Part shown: positions 24,219 through 32,057 of the stretch, one piece after another
Layout of the letters: the number at the start of each line of letters is the position of its first letter
Numbering within the stretch: position 1 is the first letter of the stretch
The notes under the pieces: generated by a model
Databases searched by the model: none
The model's input: only the letters and a program-made list of their open reading frames with translations
What the model was told of the DNA's origin: nothing
Program-made: the position numbers and the translations under genes
From: JANMDU01 sp031376455
GTDB taxonomy: Bacteria > Pseudomonadota > Gammaproteobacteria > Burkholderiales > Burkholderiaceae_C
Assembly (NCBI GenBank): GCA_031376455.1
Contig: JANMDU010000086.1
Span: forward strand, 1 to 64,000
DNA: 64,000 bases
Reading direction: 5' to 3'

Positions 24219-24339
24219 GGCGTATCAAGCAGAAAAGCTCAATTGTGCCCGTTGCTTGGATGCAAACTTCTAGATGCAGACTTTGCAACGCGCAGAAATC
24301 CAGTGAATAATGCTGCTATCAAATTTTTAGGAGCACACC

Positions 24340-24489
24340 ATGGCAAAAGGTCAACAAAAATCGAACAAAGAAGGCAAAAAGCCGAAGAAAGACACTTCTG
24401 CGCCCAAAGTGCTGACGGGCGAGCCGGTTCGCGCGACGATCGTGACATCGGTGATGCCGAAGGGCAAAGAAAAAAATAAGGTTAAGTAA
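24340..24489 (+). CDS. Small basic protein of 49 residues, function unknown
   Basis: ATG at 24340 follows TTAGGAGCACACC, a strong ribosome site. The product MAKGQQKSNKEGKKPKKDTS continues with APKVLTGEPVRATIVTSVMP and ends GKEKNKVK. It is rich in Lys and lacks Cys and aromatic residues. Short MAKGQ-x-SNKE-x-KKPKK proteins are widespread in proteobacteria without assigned function, which supports it as real. It stands alone between two leftward units. Confidence 0.75.
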   Translation: MAKGQQKSNKEGKKPKKDTSAPKVLTGEPVRATIVTSVMPKGKEKNKVK

Positions 24490-24529
24490 GGCCTTGTTAT
24501 TTTTGCTTGGTGCGTGGTGGTTCAGTGGC

Positions 24530-25936
24530 TTAGAAGCGAGAGAAATACTCGCGGGCCATCCAATCCGTTTTGTCTTGCGCAGCCTCGTATCGGCTGATTT
24601 CTTGCTGCTTGATCTGAGCAAACCATGCAAGGATATCTTCGCTAAAGCCTGCGCTTAGTACAGCACTAGCTTGCAAAGCAGCCAGCGCATTGGCCAAGTT
24701 AACAGGCAGCGTGGCAGAGCATGCGTCATCTGCGGGCGGAAGTGGCAAGAGACGCGAAATACCGTCTAAGCCGGCATGGATTTGTGAGGCAATGTAGAGA
24801 TAAGGATTGGCCAGCGGGCATCCGATGCGGTTTTCGATTCTTGTGGCCGAGCTTGCGCAATGAGACTCTGCTGCGATCACGCGTAGCATGCTGCTTCTGC
24901 TGTCCACGCCCCAATTGGCTCGCGTCGGGGCAAGCGCGTTGGGCTTGAAGCGCTCGTAGGCATCTATTGTCGGATTAGCAAGGGCGCAGATGCCGCTGGC
25001 GTGAGCGATCAGGCCAGCGAGCCATTGCTGGCCTGTTGTGGAAAGTGATTCGTTACCATTTGGCTTGAATGCGTTGCGCCCTGTTTTCAAATTCACCAGA
25101 GACTGATGCAAATGCCAGCCGCTGCTCATGATGTTTGGGAAAGGCGGGCGGCACATAAAGGTGGCGTGGTAGCCGGCGCGTTGCAAGGCTTGCGATACTG
25201 CGCTGCGAAAGAGCACCATGCTGTCTGCCGCAGCCATCGCATTTTGCACTTCAAACACGGCTTCGACTTGGCTCGGACCGAATTCGATTTCGAGCGAAGT
25301 CAGTGGCAAGCCCAGCGCTGCGCAAGTGTTTCGCACGATTTGTAGGGGCTCATCAGCGCGATCTAAATGACGCTCAGAGAGCAGGCGGTAGCCGGGATGG
25401 ATCATCGAGACAGCCGGTGGCAGGCCGGGCCAAGCGGCCAGCTCTGGATCTGTTTGCGTGCGAGGATCCTCGATCTTGTAGATGTGAAATTCAATCTCTA
25501 GGCCGCATCGCAAGTCGTAGCTTTGCTTCCTCAGCAGTGCTAAGGCTTTCTGCAAAATACCGCGTGTGTCCACCGCCAGCGGCTGCCCATCTGCACCCAT
25601 CATCTGCGCCTGCAACCAAGCAGTGCGCGGCGCCCAAGGCAGCATTTTGAAGCTCTCAAGCATGGGCTTGACGATGAAATTACTGGCCTGCGCAAATTCG
25701 GCCAGCATCGGCAGATGCTTCAAGCCATGCGCTTCAAACACTTTGAAAGCGGTGCGATCACTCGTGTCTTTGAGCGCTTGCGTGCCTACCATGCCGATGC
25801 CGTTTTTTAAAGCGGCTTCCAGAGCACGCGGCATGATGCTTTTGGCGCGCAGCTCGCCATGCAGATCGCACCATGCGATGCGGATTTGTTCGATGCCTGA
25901 TTCGCTGACAAGTCGCAGAATTTGATCGGCGTTCAT
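24530..25936 (-). CDS. Glutamine synthetase family protein (gamma-glutamyl ligase type)
   Basis: About 468 residues from the ATG at 25936, which overlaps the Rieske gene stop as ATGA. Class I-like GS features are visible: IRIAWCDLHGELRAKSI (N-terminal beta-grasp), GLEIEFHIYKI (metal-ligand Glu pair), LEIEFGPSQVEAVFE, GWHLHQSLV (ammonium/glutamate site) and ESHCASSATRIENRIGCPLA. It lacks the adenylylation-site region of housekeeping GlnA and so is more like enzymes that join glutamate to amines such as anilines or polyamines. The translational coupling with an aromatic-ring oxygenase suggests gamma-glutamylation of an amine substrate before or after oxidation (inference). Confidence 0.88.
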   Translation of the reverse strand: MNADQILRLVSESGIEQIRIAWCDLHGELRAKSIMPRALEAALKNGIGMVGTQALKDTSDRTAFKVFEAHGLKHLPMLAEFAQASNFIVKPMLESFKMLPWAPRTAWLQAQMMGADGQPLAVDTRGILQKALALLRKQSYDLRCGLEIEFHIYKIEDPRTQTDPELAAWPGLPPAVSMIHPGYRLLSERHLDRADEPLQIVRNTCAALGLPLTSLEIEFGPSQVEAVFEVQNAMAAADSMVLFRSAVSQALQRAGYHATFMCRPPFPNIMSSGWHLHQSLVNLKTGRNAFKPNGNESLSTTGQQWLAGLIAHASGICALANPTIDAYERFKPNALAPTRANWGVDSRSSMLRVIAAESHCASSATRIENRIGCPLANPYLYIASQIHAGLDGISRLLPLPPADDACSATLPVNLANALAALQASAVLSAGFSEDILAWFAQIKQQEISRYEAAQDKTDWMAREYFSRF

Positions 25937-27408
25937 GACACGATCCAAGGCGCTTTGCTGCGCTTAGCGGCCAGTTGCTCAAGCGCCCAAGCCTCCCACG
26001 CGTCGTTTGGCGCAAAGCCATCGACCGTGCCGGGTGGCTCTGTCAAGGCTTGCAGCGCAGGCAAAACCGGTAGCGCCTCGCCTTTCGCCGCCGCATCTTG
26101 CGCACGCGTGAGCCAACGGCGATAGAGCACAATGATTTTGTCGCTCGTGGCCAAGTGTTCTCGCGTTCGGTCTTGGATGCCTTGGTTGCTTTGACCCATG
26201 CTCTCCACTGCCCACTGGTCATGCACATTGATATCGTCTTCGCCCATGCCAAGAAACGTGCGAGTAGCTTGCTCTTCGGGCGAGAAGCCCCAGGCGTTGT
26301 GCGCGCCTGCTTTTGGTGTGTAGTCGGGCAAGTTCGTGTAGGGCAGGCGCTGGGCGCGCATAGCGCTTTGGTTGATTGGCTCGGCGTAACTCGTGAACAC
26401 ACTGAACCAATAGGTGCGGCCATCGTCCACCGGCAGATGCCACTGCGTGATCGTTAAAGTTTCTGACAAAGGAATGACGAAAATATGCGGAAAGATGGCT
26501 TGTGTCCTGCGAACGTGAGTCGTGGCATCGGACAACTCGCGCAACGCGGTAATGCGAATGCCTTGCCATGTATCAGAGGAAGTAGCTTGCGCGATGAGCT
26601 TAGGCCGATGCAGCTCGCGCATCACGCGCGTCATCGGCCAGCGTTCGCCCGCCATAGCGCCTGCTGCCGCGCTGCGAAACTGCTTGCCGCCTGCATTGCT
26701 GCCCATCTCAGCCAGATCAGCATCTTGCAAAAAGCGATGTAGAAAAGAAGGATGCGCCGGATCCATGCCCACTTCAAAGCATTGCAGCCAATTGGCATGC
26801 CACAGACCCTTGAAGGCGAAGCTGTGGGAGGCGGGGGCTGCCAAACAATCCAGTTGTGGCATCGCATCAGGCGTGCCATCACCTAACCATGCCCACACCA
26901 CACCCGCTTTCTCTTGAACCGGGTAGCTGCGCTGCTTGATGTGTTGGCACATCGTTGAATTCTCGGGCTCGGCAGGCGTGTCGATACATTGGCCAGATGC
27001 TTCTCCACTGGTTTGAAATGCCCAACCGTGGAACGGGCAGCGAATGGCGGTGTGAGGAAATTTTTGAAGAGAAATTGGCATATCGCCGGCATGAATACTG
27101 CGTGAAGCGCTATCACTTTCATAGTAGCCTGATTCATAGCGTGCAAAGGCCAGATTCGCTCCCCGATGCGGACAATCCCGATCCAGTAGCGCCCAAGAGT
27201 CATCATGGTTCTTCACCAACACGAAATCTTGCCCCAGCGCCCGCACGGCTTTGATCAAGTGTGGCTGCTGCGCGCTGCCCATATCTGGCGCTAATCCCGG
27301 GTCAAACTCTTCGGCCAAAGCCACTGGCTGCCAAAAGCGCCTCTGTAGCAGTCCACCCGGCGTGCCGGGGGTCACTTGTGTTAATCGAATATTCTGTGCG
27401 TGATTCAT
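25933..27408 (-). CDS. Rieske-type aromatic oxygenase, alpha subunit family
   Basis: A 491-residue oxygenase. It opens NHAQNIRLTQVTPGTPGGLL and RRFWQPVALAEEF, as in phthalate-dioxygenase-type members. The Rieske ligands are CPHRGANLAF (Cys and His near residue 75) and IRCPFHGWAF (near 120). Here 42 residues separate the two pairs instead of about 17, because a repeat copy is inserted (SDSASRSIHAGDMPISLQKF). The mononuclear iron site is suggested by the run HANWLQCFEVGMDPAHPSFL-HR. It is the first gene of a pair with the GS-like enzyme and divergent from maiA. Confidence 0.9.
   Translation of the reverse strand: MNHAQNIRLTQVTPGTPGGLLQRRFWQPVALAEEFDPGLAPDMGSAQQPHLIKAVRALGQDFVLVKNHDDSWALLDRDCPHRGANLAFARYESGYYESDSASRSIHAGDMPISLQKFPHTAIRCPFHGWAFQTSGEASGQCIDTPAEPENSTMCQHIKQRSYPVQEKAGVVWAWLGDGTPDAMPQLDCLAAPASHSFAFKGLWHANWLQCFEVGMDPAHPSFLHRFLQDADLAEMGSNAGGKQFRSAAAGAMAGERWPMTRVMRELHRPKLIAQATSSDTWQGIRITALRELSDATTHVRRTQAIFPHIFVIPLSETLTITQWHLPVDDGRTYWFSVFTSYAEPINQSAMRAQRLPYTNLPDYTPKAGAHNAWGFSPEEQATRTFLGMGEDDINVHDQWAVESMGQSNQGIQDRTREHLATSDKIIVLYRRWLTRAQDAAAKGEALPVLPALQALTEPPGTVDGFAPNDAWEAWALEQLAAKRSKAPWIVS
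27083..27126 (+). repeat. Dispersed 45-bp repeat, copy 9 (inside the Rieske gene)
   Basis: TCGCCGGCATGAATACTGCG followed by TGAAGCGCTATCACTTTCATAGTA. The flank TTTTTGAAGAGAAATTGGCA fits the extended consensus. It is open in the leftward gene in a different reading frame from the other genic copies. Confidence 0.85.
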
Positions 27409-27484
27409 GACTGCAATATTAGCAAGTGTGCCGATGAATGCTTGTTCGCGTTATCCTTGTGTCCACGACACTAATGACCTCGCC

Positions 27485-28123
27485 ATGAAACTCTACAACT
27501 ACTTCCGCTCCTCCGCCTCATTTCGCGTGCGCATAGCATTGAACCTCAAAGGCTTGCCGTTTGACTACATCAGTGTGCATTTGCCCAAGGGCGAGCACAA
27601 AAAGCCGCCTTTCTCGGACGTATCGCCCGATGGCCTCGTACCGCTGCTCGATACAGGCGAGCATCAGTTGACGCAATCCATGGCGATGATTGAATACTTG
27701 GACGAAACGCACCCCACGCCCGCTTTGCTCCCTGCGGATGCACTGGGCCGCGCTCGCGTGAGGGCGCTGGCGCAGAGTATCGCTTGCGAGATTCATCCGG
27801 TGAACAACTTGCGTATCTTGAAATATCTTGTCGGCCCACTGGGCGTTAGTGAAGAGGCGAAAAACACTTGGTACGTGCATTGGTGCCGCACAGGTTTGGA
27901 GGCTTTTGAAAAGCAACTCGCACTGCTGCCCGAGAGCGCATATTGCTACGGCTCTGCGCCCACGCTGGTCGATTGCTGCCTCATCCCCCAAATTTTCAAT
28001 GCCCAGCGCTTCAACACACCACTCGATGGTTTGCCGCGCACCATGGCTGCTTTTGACAACTGCATGAAGCTTGATGCTTTTCAAAAAGCTTCGCCTAAGC
28101 ATTGCCCGGATTTTGAAGCGTAA
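27485..28123 (+). CDS. maiA: Maleylacetoacetate isomerase (zeta-class glutathione transferase)
   Basis: Isomerises maleylacetoacetate or maleylpyruvate with glutathione in aromatic (tyrosine/gentisate) breakdown. 212 residues from the ATG at 27485. The zeta signature SSASFRVRIALNLKGL includes the catalytic Ser pair at residues 9-11. GLVPLLDTG, LTQSMAMIEYLDETHP and CEIHPVNNLRILKYL (with the conserved C-terminal domain helix) follow. It is divergent from the Rieske oxygenase operon, which supports a role in aromatic catabolism. Confidence 0.93.
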   Translation: MKLYNYFRSSASFRVRIALNLKGLPFDYISVHLPKGEHKKPPFSDVSPDGLVPLLDTGEHQLTQSMAMIEYLDETHPTPALLPADALGRARVRALAQSIACEIHPVNNLRILKYLVGPLGVSEEAKNTWYVHWCRTGLEAFEKQLALLPESAYCYGSAPTLVDCCLIPQIFNAQRFNTPLDGLPRTMAAFDNCMKLDAFQKASPKHCPDFEA

Positions 28124-28198
28124 GAATTCCGAGCGGTGATTTCGTCTAGCTAGGATAAACAACAAAAATCTATGAAATTTTGAGCTCTGGAGGCATCA

Positions 28199-29299
28199 GT
28201 GATCACAAAAAGACAATTCATCACACAGACCATGCGCCTAGCCTCTTCGCTGCCCATGGGGCTTCAAGTAGGCGCTTCTTATGGACAAACACGCGCGAAG
28301 GACTGGTTCATGCCCGATGAGGCAGAGCGCCATACGCGCACTTGGATGGCCTTTGGCGCGAGCGAAAAAGTTTGGGGGCGCAAACTACTGCCCGAGGTGC
28401 GACGCAATTTAGCGACGTTGGCCAAAACCATTGCGCGCTATGAGCCGGTGACGATGCTGGCGAGGCCGTCTGAGATGAAATTAGCGCGCTCGTTGGTGGG
28501 CGCTTCGGTAGAGTTGATCGCCTGTGAGCTGGATGATTTGTGGATACGCGACACAGGCCCGACTTTTCTGCTGACTGAAAGAGGCGATAAAGCAGCGCTT
28601 GATTTGAATTTCAATGGTTGGGGCGAGAAGCAAGCCTTCGCGCGCGATGCCAAGGTGGCAAGCTTTGTAGCGGGTCAGGGCAGGGTCAAACGCATGACCA
28701 CGCGCTTGATACTGGAGGGTGGCTGCATCGAGGTCGATGGGCACGGCACAGCCATCATCACGGAGAGCTGCGTGCTCAACAGCAACCGCAATCCCGGTGT
28801 CTCAAAAGCGCAATTTGAAGACGCGCTGATGCCCTTGCTCGGGCTCGACAAGATCATTTGGCTGCCCGGTATCAAAGGCAAAGACATCACCGATGGGCAC
28901 ACAGATTTTTATGCGCGCTTTGTGAGGCCCGGTGTGGTGATGGCGGGCTACGATCCCGATCCCGCATCGTATGACCATGCCGTAACGAAGAGGCATCTTG
29001 AGATGCTGCGCGCGGCCACCGATGCGAAGGGCAAGCGGCTGGAAGTCATCGTGTTGGATGCGCCCACAGATGTGCGCGAAGCCTATGCATCAGACGAGTT
29101 TGCTTCCGGCTATATCGGTTATTACGTTTGCAACGGCGCGGTGATCGCCCAGCAATTCGGTGACGCCAAGGCTGATTTGGCTGCAAAGCGCGCGCTTCAA
29201 AAAGCCTTTCCCAGCCGCGTGATTGAGCAAATTGCCATGGATGGCATCGCCTCTGGCGGCGGCAGTATTCATTGCGCGACGCAGCAAGAGCCTGCTTAA
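28199..29299 (+). CDS. Agmatine deiminase / peptidylarginine deiminase family protein, exported
   Basis: 366 residues from a GTG at 28199. An N-terminal export signal is likely (MITKRQFITQTMRLASSLPM). The catalytic parts follow the guanidino-modifying fold: WMAFGASEKVWG, ELDDLWIRDTGPTFLL (Asp), LEGGCIEVDGHGTAIITE, KDITDGHTDFYARFV (His) and the C-terminal GGGSIHCATQQEP with the nucleophile Cys near residue 361. Cytosolic agmatine deiminases lack a signal, so this member may act in the periplasm on agmatine, arginine or protein arginine. Confidence 0.88.
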   Translation: MITKRQFITQTMRLASSLPMGLQVGASYGQTRAKDWFMPDEAERHTRTWMAFGASEKVWGRKLLPEVRRNLATLAKTIARYEPVTMLARPSEMKLARSLVGASVELIACELDDLWIRDTGPTFLLTERGDKAALDLNFNGWGEKQAFARDAKVASFVAGQGRVKRMTTRLILEGGCIEVDGHGTAIITESCVLNSNRNPGVSKAQFEDALMPLLGLDKIIWLPGIKGKDITDGHTDFYARFVRPGVVMAGYDPDPASYDHAVTKRHLEMLRAATDAKGKRLEVIVLDAPTDVREAYASDEFASGYIGYYVCNGAVIAQQFGDAKADLAAKRALQKAFPSRVIEQIAMDGIASGGGSIHCATQQEPA

Positions 29300-29319
29300 A
29301 AAGCGAGGTCTGCCAGCAT

Positions 29320-30741
29320 TCACTGAGCCCTGAGCTTCTTCACATTGTCCATCGCTGCCATGCCATTGGCGCGTAATTCGGTGAGGATGGCGATTTTCTC
29401 GTGATCGTCTTCTTGAATGCTGGCGGTCATTTTGCTGAAGCCATCCAAGCGGCTACTTGTCATCCAGTGGCGTAGTTTTTTGTCTTGTCCCCAGCGCACT
29501 TGGTTGGCCATATTGCCCATGGTCGACGCGATGTAGCCTGCGATGTTGCGCGGGAAGGGGACGACTTTGCAGAGTTGGTTTTTAATTGTGTCATCGTCGT
29601 AATGCATTTCCACATAGGCGCAGACGGCTGCGCTGAAGCTGATCAGTGGTGTGCGCACGAGCTTGGGGACGATCAGGCCGGGTTGGAAGATAGCTGCCAT
29701 TTCGTCTTGCGGGTGGCCTTTGTCTACGCCCGAGGCGGTGCAGTTAATGTAGAGCGTATTTGCAGGCATGCTGACCCGGCCATCTGCGAGTACCAAAGCA
29801 TCCTTTTCAATCGCCTGTACTCGGCCTTTGCGGATGACTTGTTTGATTTGCCGAAGCAGCGCAACCTCTCCCTCAGACATCGTGGCGTAGTGAAACATGC
29901 GCGGCGTTTGACTGCGATCAATACGCAGCATCTGGCCGGAAGCCTCAAGGCGCTCAAACAGGTCATCCACGCTTGTGGCCTCGGCCAGCGCTTTCATTTG
30001 GCTTGCCACTCCGCCTATCGAATGCGCGAAAAACTCCTCTCCCGGCTGCGTCGTGATGCGGTTGACCAGCCATGAATCGCGCGGCATGACCCAATGAATG
30101 CTCTCGGGCGCAGCGCCGCAGGTCAGTAGCCAAACAGCGGCATCCATCGCCGTCTTGCCAGCGCCAAGAATACAAAAGTTTTTCGGACGATCATCATTTT
30201 GCCAAATCTGCGTGAGCTGTGTGGGCGAGGCGAGGCGCACACTTGTCGATACTTTGAATTTTGGCACTGTAGTGGCCGGCACTTGGGGCGTGAAAAAAGT
30301 AGCGTCTACCAGCTTTTTGCGCACCGTGATCTGCGTCTCTTGCCCAGAGAGGATGGATTGCACGCTCGCTGTGCCATTTTCTAGCCTCAAGTATTCGCTC
30401 ATCGGCAGATAAGTCACCCGGGTGCTGGGCAGTAAGCTTTGCTGCATCACTTTGTGAAAGTAGCCCGTGACTTCTGCGCCGCTGGCCAGCTCATAAAGCC
30501 CCGCGTTATGCCCACCGGTGTCTTTGCGCCGCGTGCCCAGCTCCAGCGAATTCACGCCATAGAAAGCGGATGGCTGATGCAGCGCCACAAACGGATAAGC
30601 ATCGTTCCAATGCCCACCGGGCTGCGCGTGCTTGTCCACGATCGTGATGTGCGCATCGCTTTCAGCCAAAAGTGTGTCGGCAAACGACAAGCCGGTCGCG
30701 CCAGCGCCGATGATGAGATAGTCTGTGTCAAAGCGATTCAT
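29320..30741 (-). CDS. FAD/NAD(P)-binding oxidoreductase
   Basis: A 473-residue flavoprotein. The N-terminal FAD motif is YLIIGAGATGLSFADTLL, with the acidic strand end ITIVDKHAQPGGHWNDAYP. A second dinucleotide motif CILGAGKTAMDAAVWLL is at about residue 185. The arrangement resembles flavin-containing monooxygenases, but FxGxxxHxxx of that family is not clear, so the reaction is open. It points away from pgeF; the two share a short upstream region. Confidence 0.8.
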   Translation of the reverse strand: MNRFDTDYLIIGAGATGLSFADTLLAESDAHITIVDKHAQPGGHWNDAYPFVALHQPSAFYGVNSLELGTRRKDTGGHNAGLYELASGAEVTGYFHKVMQQSLLPSTRVTYLPMSEYLRLENGTASVQSILSGQETQITVRKKLVDATFFTPQVPATTVPKFKVSTSVRLASPTQLTQIWQNDDRPKNFCILGAGKTAMDAAVWLLTCGAAPESIHWVMPRDSWLVNRITTQPGEEFFAHSIGGVASQMKALAEATSVDDLFERLEASGQMLRIDRSQTPRMFHYATMSEGEVALLRQIKQVIRKGRVQAIEKDALVLADGRVSMPANTLYINCTASGVDKGHPQDEMAAIFQPGLIVPKLVRTPLISFSAAVCAYVEMHYDDDTIKNQLCKVVPFPRNIAGYIASTMGNMANQVRWGQDKKLRHWMTSSRLDGFSKMTASIQEDDHEKIAILTELRANGMAAMDNVKKLRAQ

Positions 30742-30812
30742 GTGATTCTTTCGTGATGATGAAGATGCTAGCAGAGCGGCTAAGCGCTTGCCTACAATGC
30801 GAGAGAGGCTTT

Positions 30813-31610
30813 ATGACAACTTCTTTGTTTCAACCCGACTGGCCTGTGCCGCCCCATGTACGTAGCGCTTGTAGCTTGCGATCAGGTGGGGTGTCTGATG
30901 CGCCTTTTGACTCGCTCAATCTTGGGGATCATGTGGGTGATGATGCAGCGGCAGTTGCCCGTAATCGAGAGAGATATGCGAATGCGCTGCAAGCCAAGCC
31001 GGTGTATTTAAAGCAGGTGCATGGCTTTGATGTGGTGAAGCTCGATGCGCGAACATTGGATGGCACGCTGGCCGATGCTTGCGTCACAACTGAGAAAAAC
31101 CTTGCTTGCACGATCATGGTGGCGGATTGTTTGCCGGTTCTGTTTTGCAATCGCGAGGGCACGCTGGCGGGCGCTGCGCATGCGGGTTGGCGCGGCTTGT
31201 GTGGGAACGAAGGTATCGGTGTTTTAGAGCAGATCTTTAAGCGTTTTGAGCAGCTAGCCGGCATAAAAACTGCGCAGAGTGCTACTGAATCTATAGCAAC
31301 AGATCTACTGGTCTGGCTTGGGCCGTGCATTGGGCCGTCTGCTTTTGAAGTAGGCGCGGAAGTGCGGGAGGCGTTTGTGCAGTCAGATGAAAACGCCGCT
31401 TTGCATTTCAAAGCAGTTGCAGGCGGCAAATTTTTGGGCGATCTTCAAGCGCTAGCTCGGCAGCGCTTGGCCAAACTCGGCATCAATCAGATTTACGGCA
31501 ACGATGGCACGCAGCCATGGTGTACTGCTGGCAACCCTTCAAACTTCTTTTCGCACCGGCGCGACAAGCTCAGCGGACGCTTCGCGGCCAGCATCTGGCT
31601 GCACGCCTGA
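30813..31610 (+). CDS. pgeF: Peptidoglycan editing factor PgeF (laccase-domain protein)
   Basis: About 265 residues from the ATG at 30813, preceded by GAGAGAGG. The metal/active-site set is visible: LNLGDHVGDD, VYLKQVHGFDVV (His), VADCLPVLFCN (Cys) and GAAHAGWRGLCG (His). WLGPCIGPSAFEVGAEVRE and the C-terminal YGNDGTQPWCTAGNPSNFFSHRRDK, given here only by its key words QPWC, SNFFSHRRD, complete it. The family removes misplaced L-Ser stems from peptidoglycan precursors. A repeat copy encodes LAGIKTAQSATESIATD in the middle of the fold. Confidence 0.93.
   Translation: MTTSLFQPDWPVPPHVRSACSLRSGGVSDAPFDSLNLGDHVGDDAAAVARNRERYANALQAKPVYLKQVHGFDVVKLDARTLDGTLADACVTTEKNLACTIMVADCLPVLFCNREGTLAGAAHAGWRGLCGNEGIGVLEQIFKRFEQLAGIKTAQSATESIATDLLVWLGPCIGPSAFEVGAEVREAFVQSDENAALHFKAVAGGKFLGDLQALARQRLAKLGINQIYGNDGTQPWCTAGNPSNFFSHRRDKLSGRFAASIWLHA
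31255..31299 (+). repeat. Dispersed 45-bp repeat, copy 10 (inside pgeF)
   Basis: TAGCCGGCATAAAAACTGCG followed by CAGAGTGCTACTGAATCTATAGCAA. It is in frame and encodes LAGIKTAQSATESIA. The flank CTTTAAGCGTTTTGAGC fits the extended consensus. Confidence 0.9.
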
Positions 31611-31871
31611 AACATTGCCAGCATTTGGCTCTTTTGAGGGCTCATCCGAGCTCGCATTCGCGCGCAATTGCGCCAGCTCCGCCACATCCTTTTTTTGCCG
31701 TGCCCGATTGCGCATCGGCGTACCCATGAGGTACATCAAGATGATGCAGGGCAGGACGCCGTACAGCACAAACGTGACGATGGCGCCGAGCACCGTGCCA
31801 TTTGGGGCAGTGGCTTCGGCCACGCTCATCATGACGACGACATACATCCAAGCAATAGCGACTAAATACAT
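31539..31871 (-). CDS. Small membrane protein, unknown function
   Basis: 110 residues with two transmembrane helices (about residues 2-20, LVAIAWMYVVVMMSVAEA, and 27-49, LGAIVTFVLYGVLPCIILMY) joined by a short loop, then a polar C-terminal tail (MGTPMRNRARQKKDV and beyond). Its last 72 bp overlap the end of pgeF on the opposite strand. The well-formed helices and the position at the pgeF-phaC junction, as I recall for Burkholderiales, support it as real. Confidence 0.65.
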   Translation of the reverse strand: MYLVAIAWMYVVVMMSVAEATAPNGTVLGAIVTFVLYGVLPCIILMYLMGTPMRNRARQKKDVAELAQLRANASSDEPSKEPNAGNVSGVQPDAGREASAELVAPVRKEV

Positions 31872-32057
31872 GTTGGAATGCCTCGAAGGGTGGGTTGTTA
31901 GGGATGGAGTAGCTGGGCAGAAACCGCTAGGCTATGCCAGATAAGAATAGAAGCCATGACGAAAAAATTGTTGCAGTGCAGCAGAAACTAAGGGATACTC
32001 GGGTAATCCCGAATAGTTAAGCATTCGGAGTACAAATCAAAGAATTTGGAGACAAGC

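Noticed and set aside
24311..24329. TGCTATCAAATTTTTAG before the 49-residue gene as another repeat copy
   Set aside because: Only the hairpin end is similar; GCCGGC and CTGCGCAG parts are absent.
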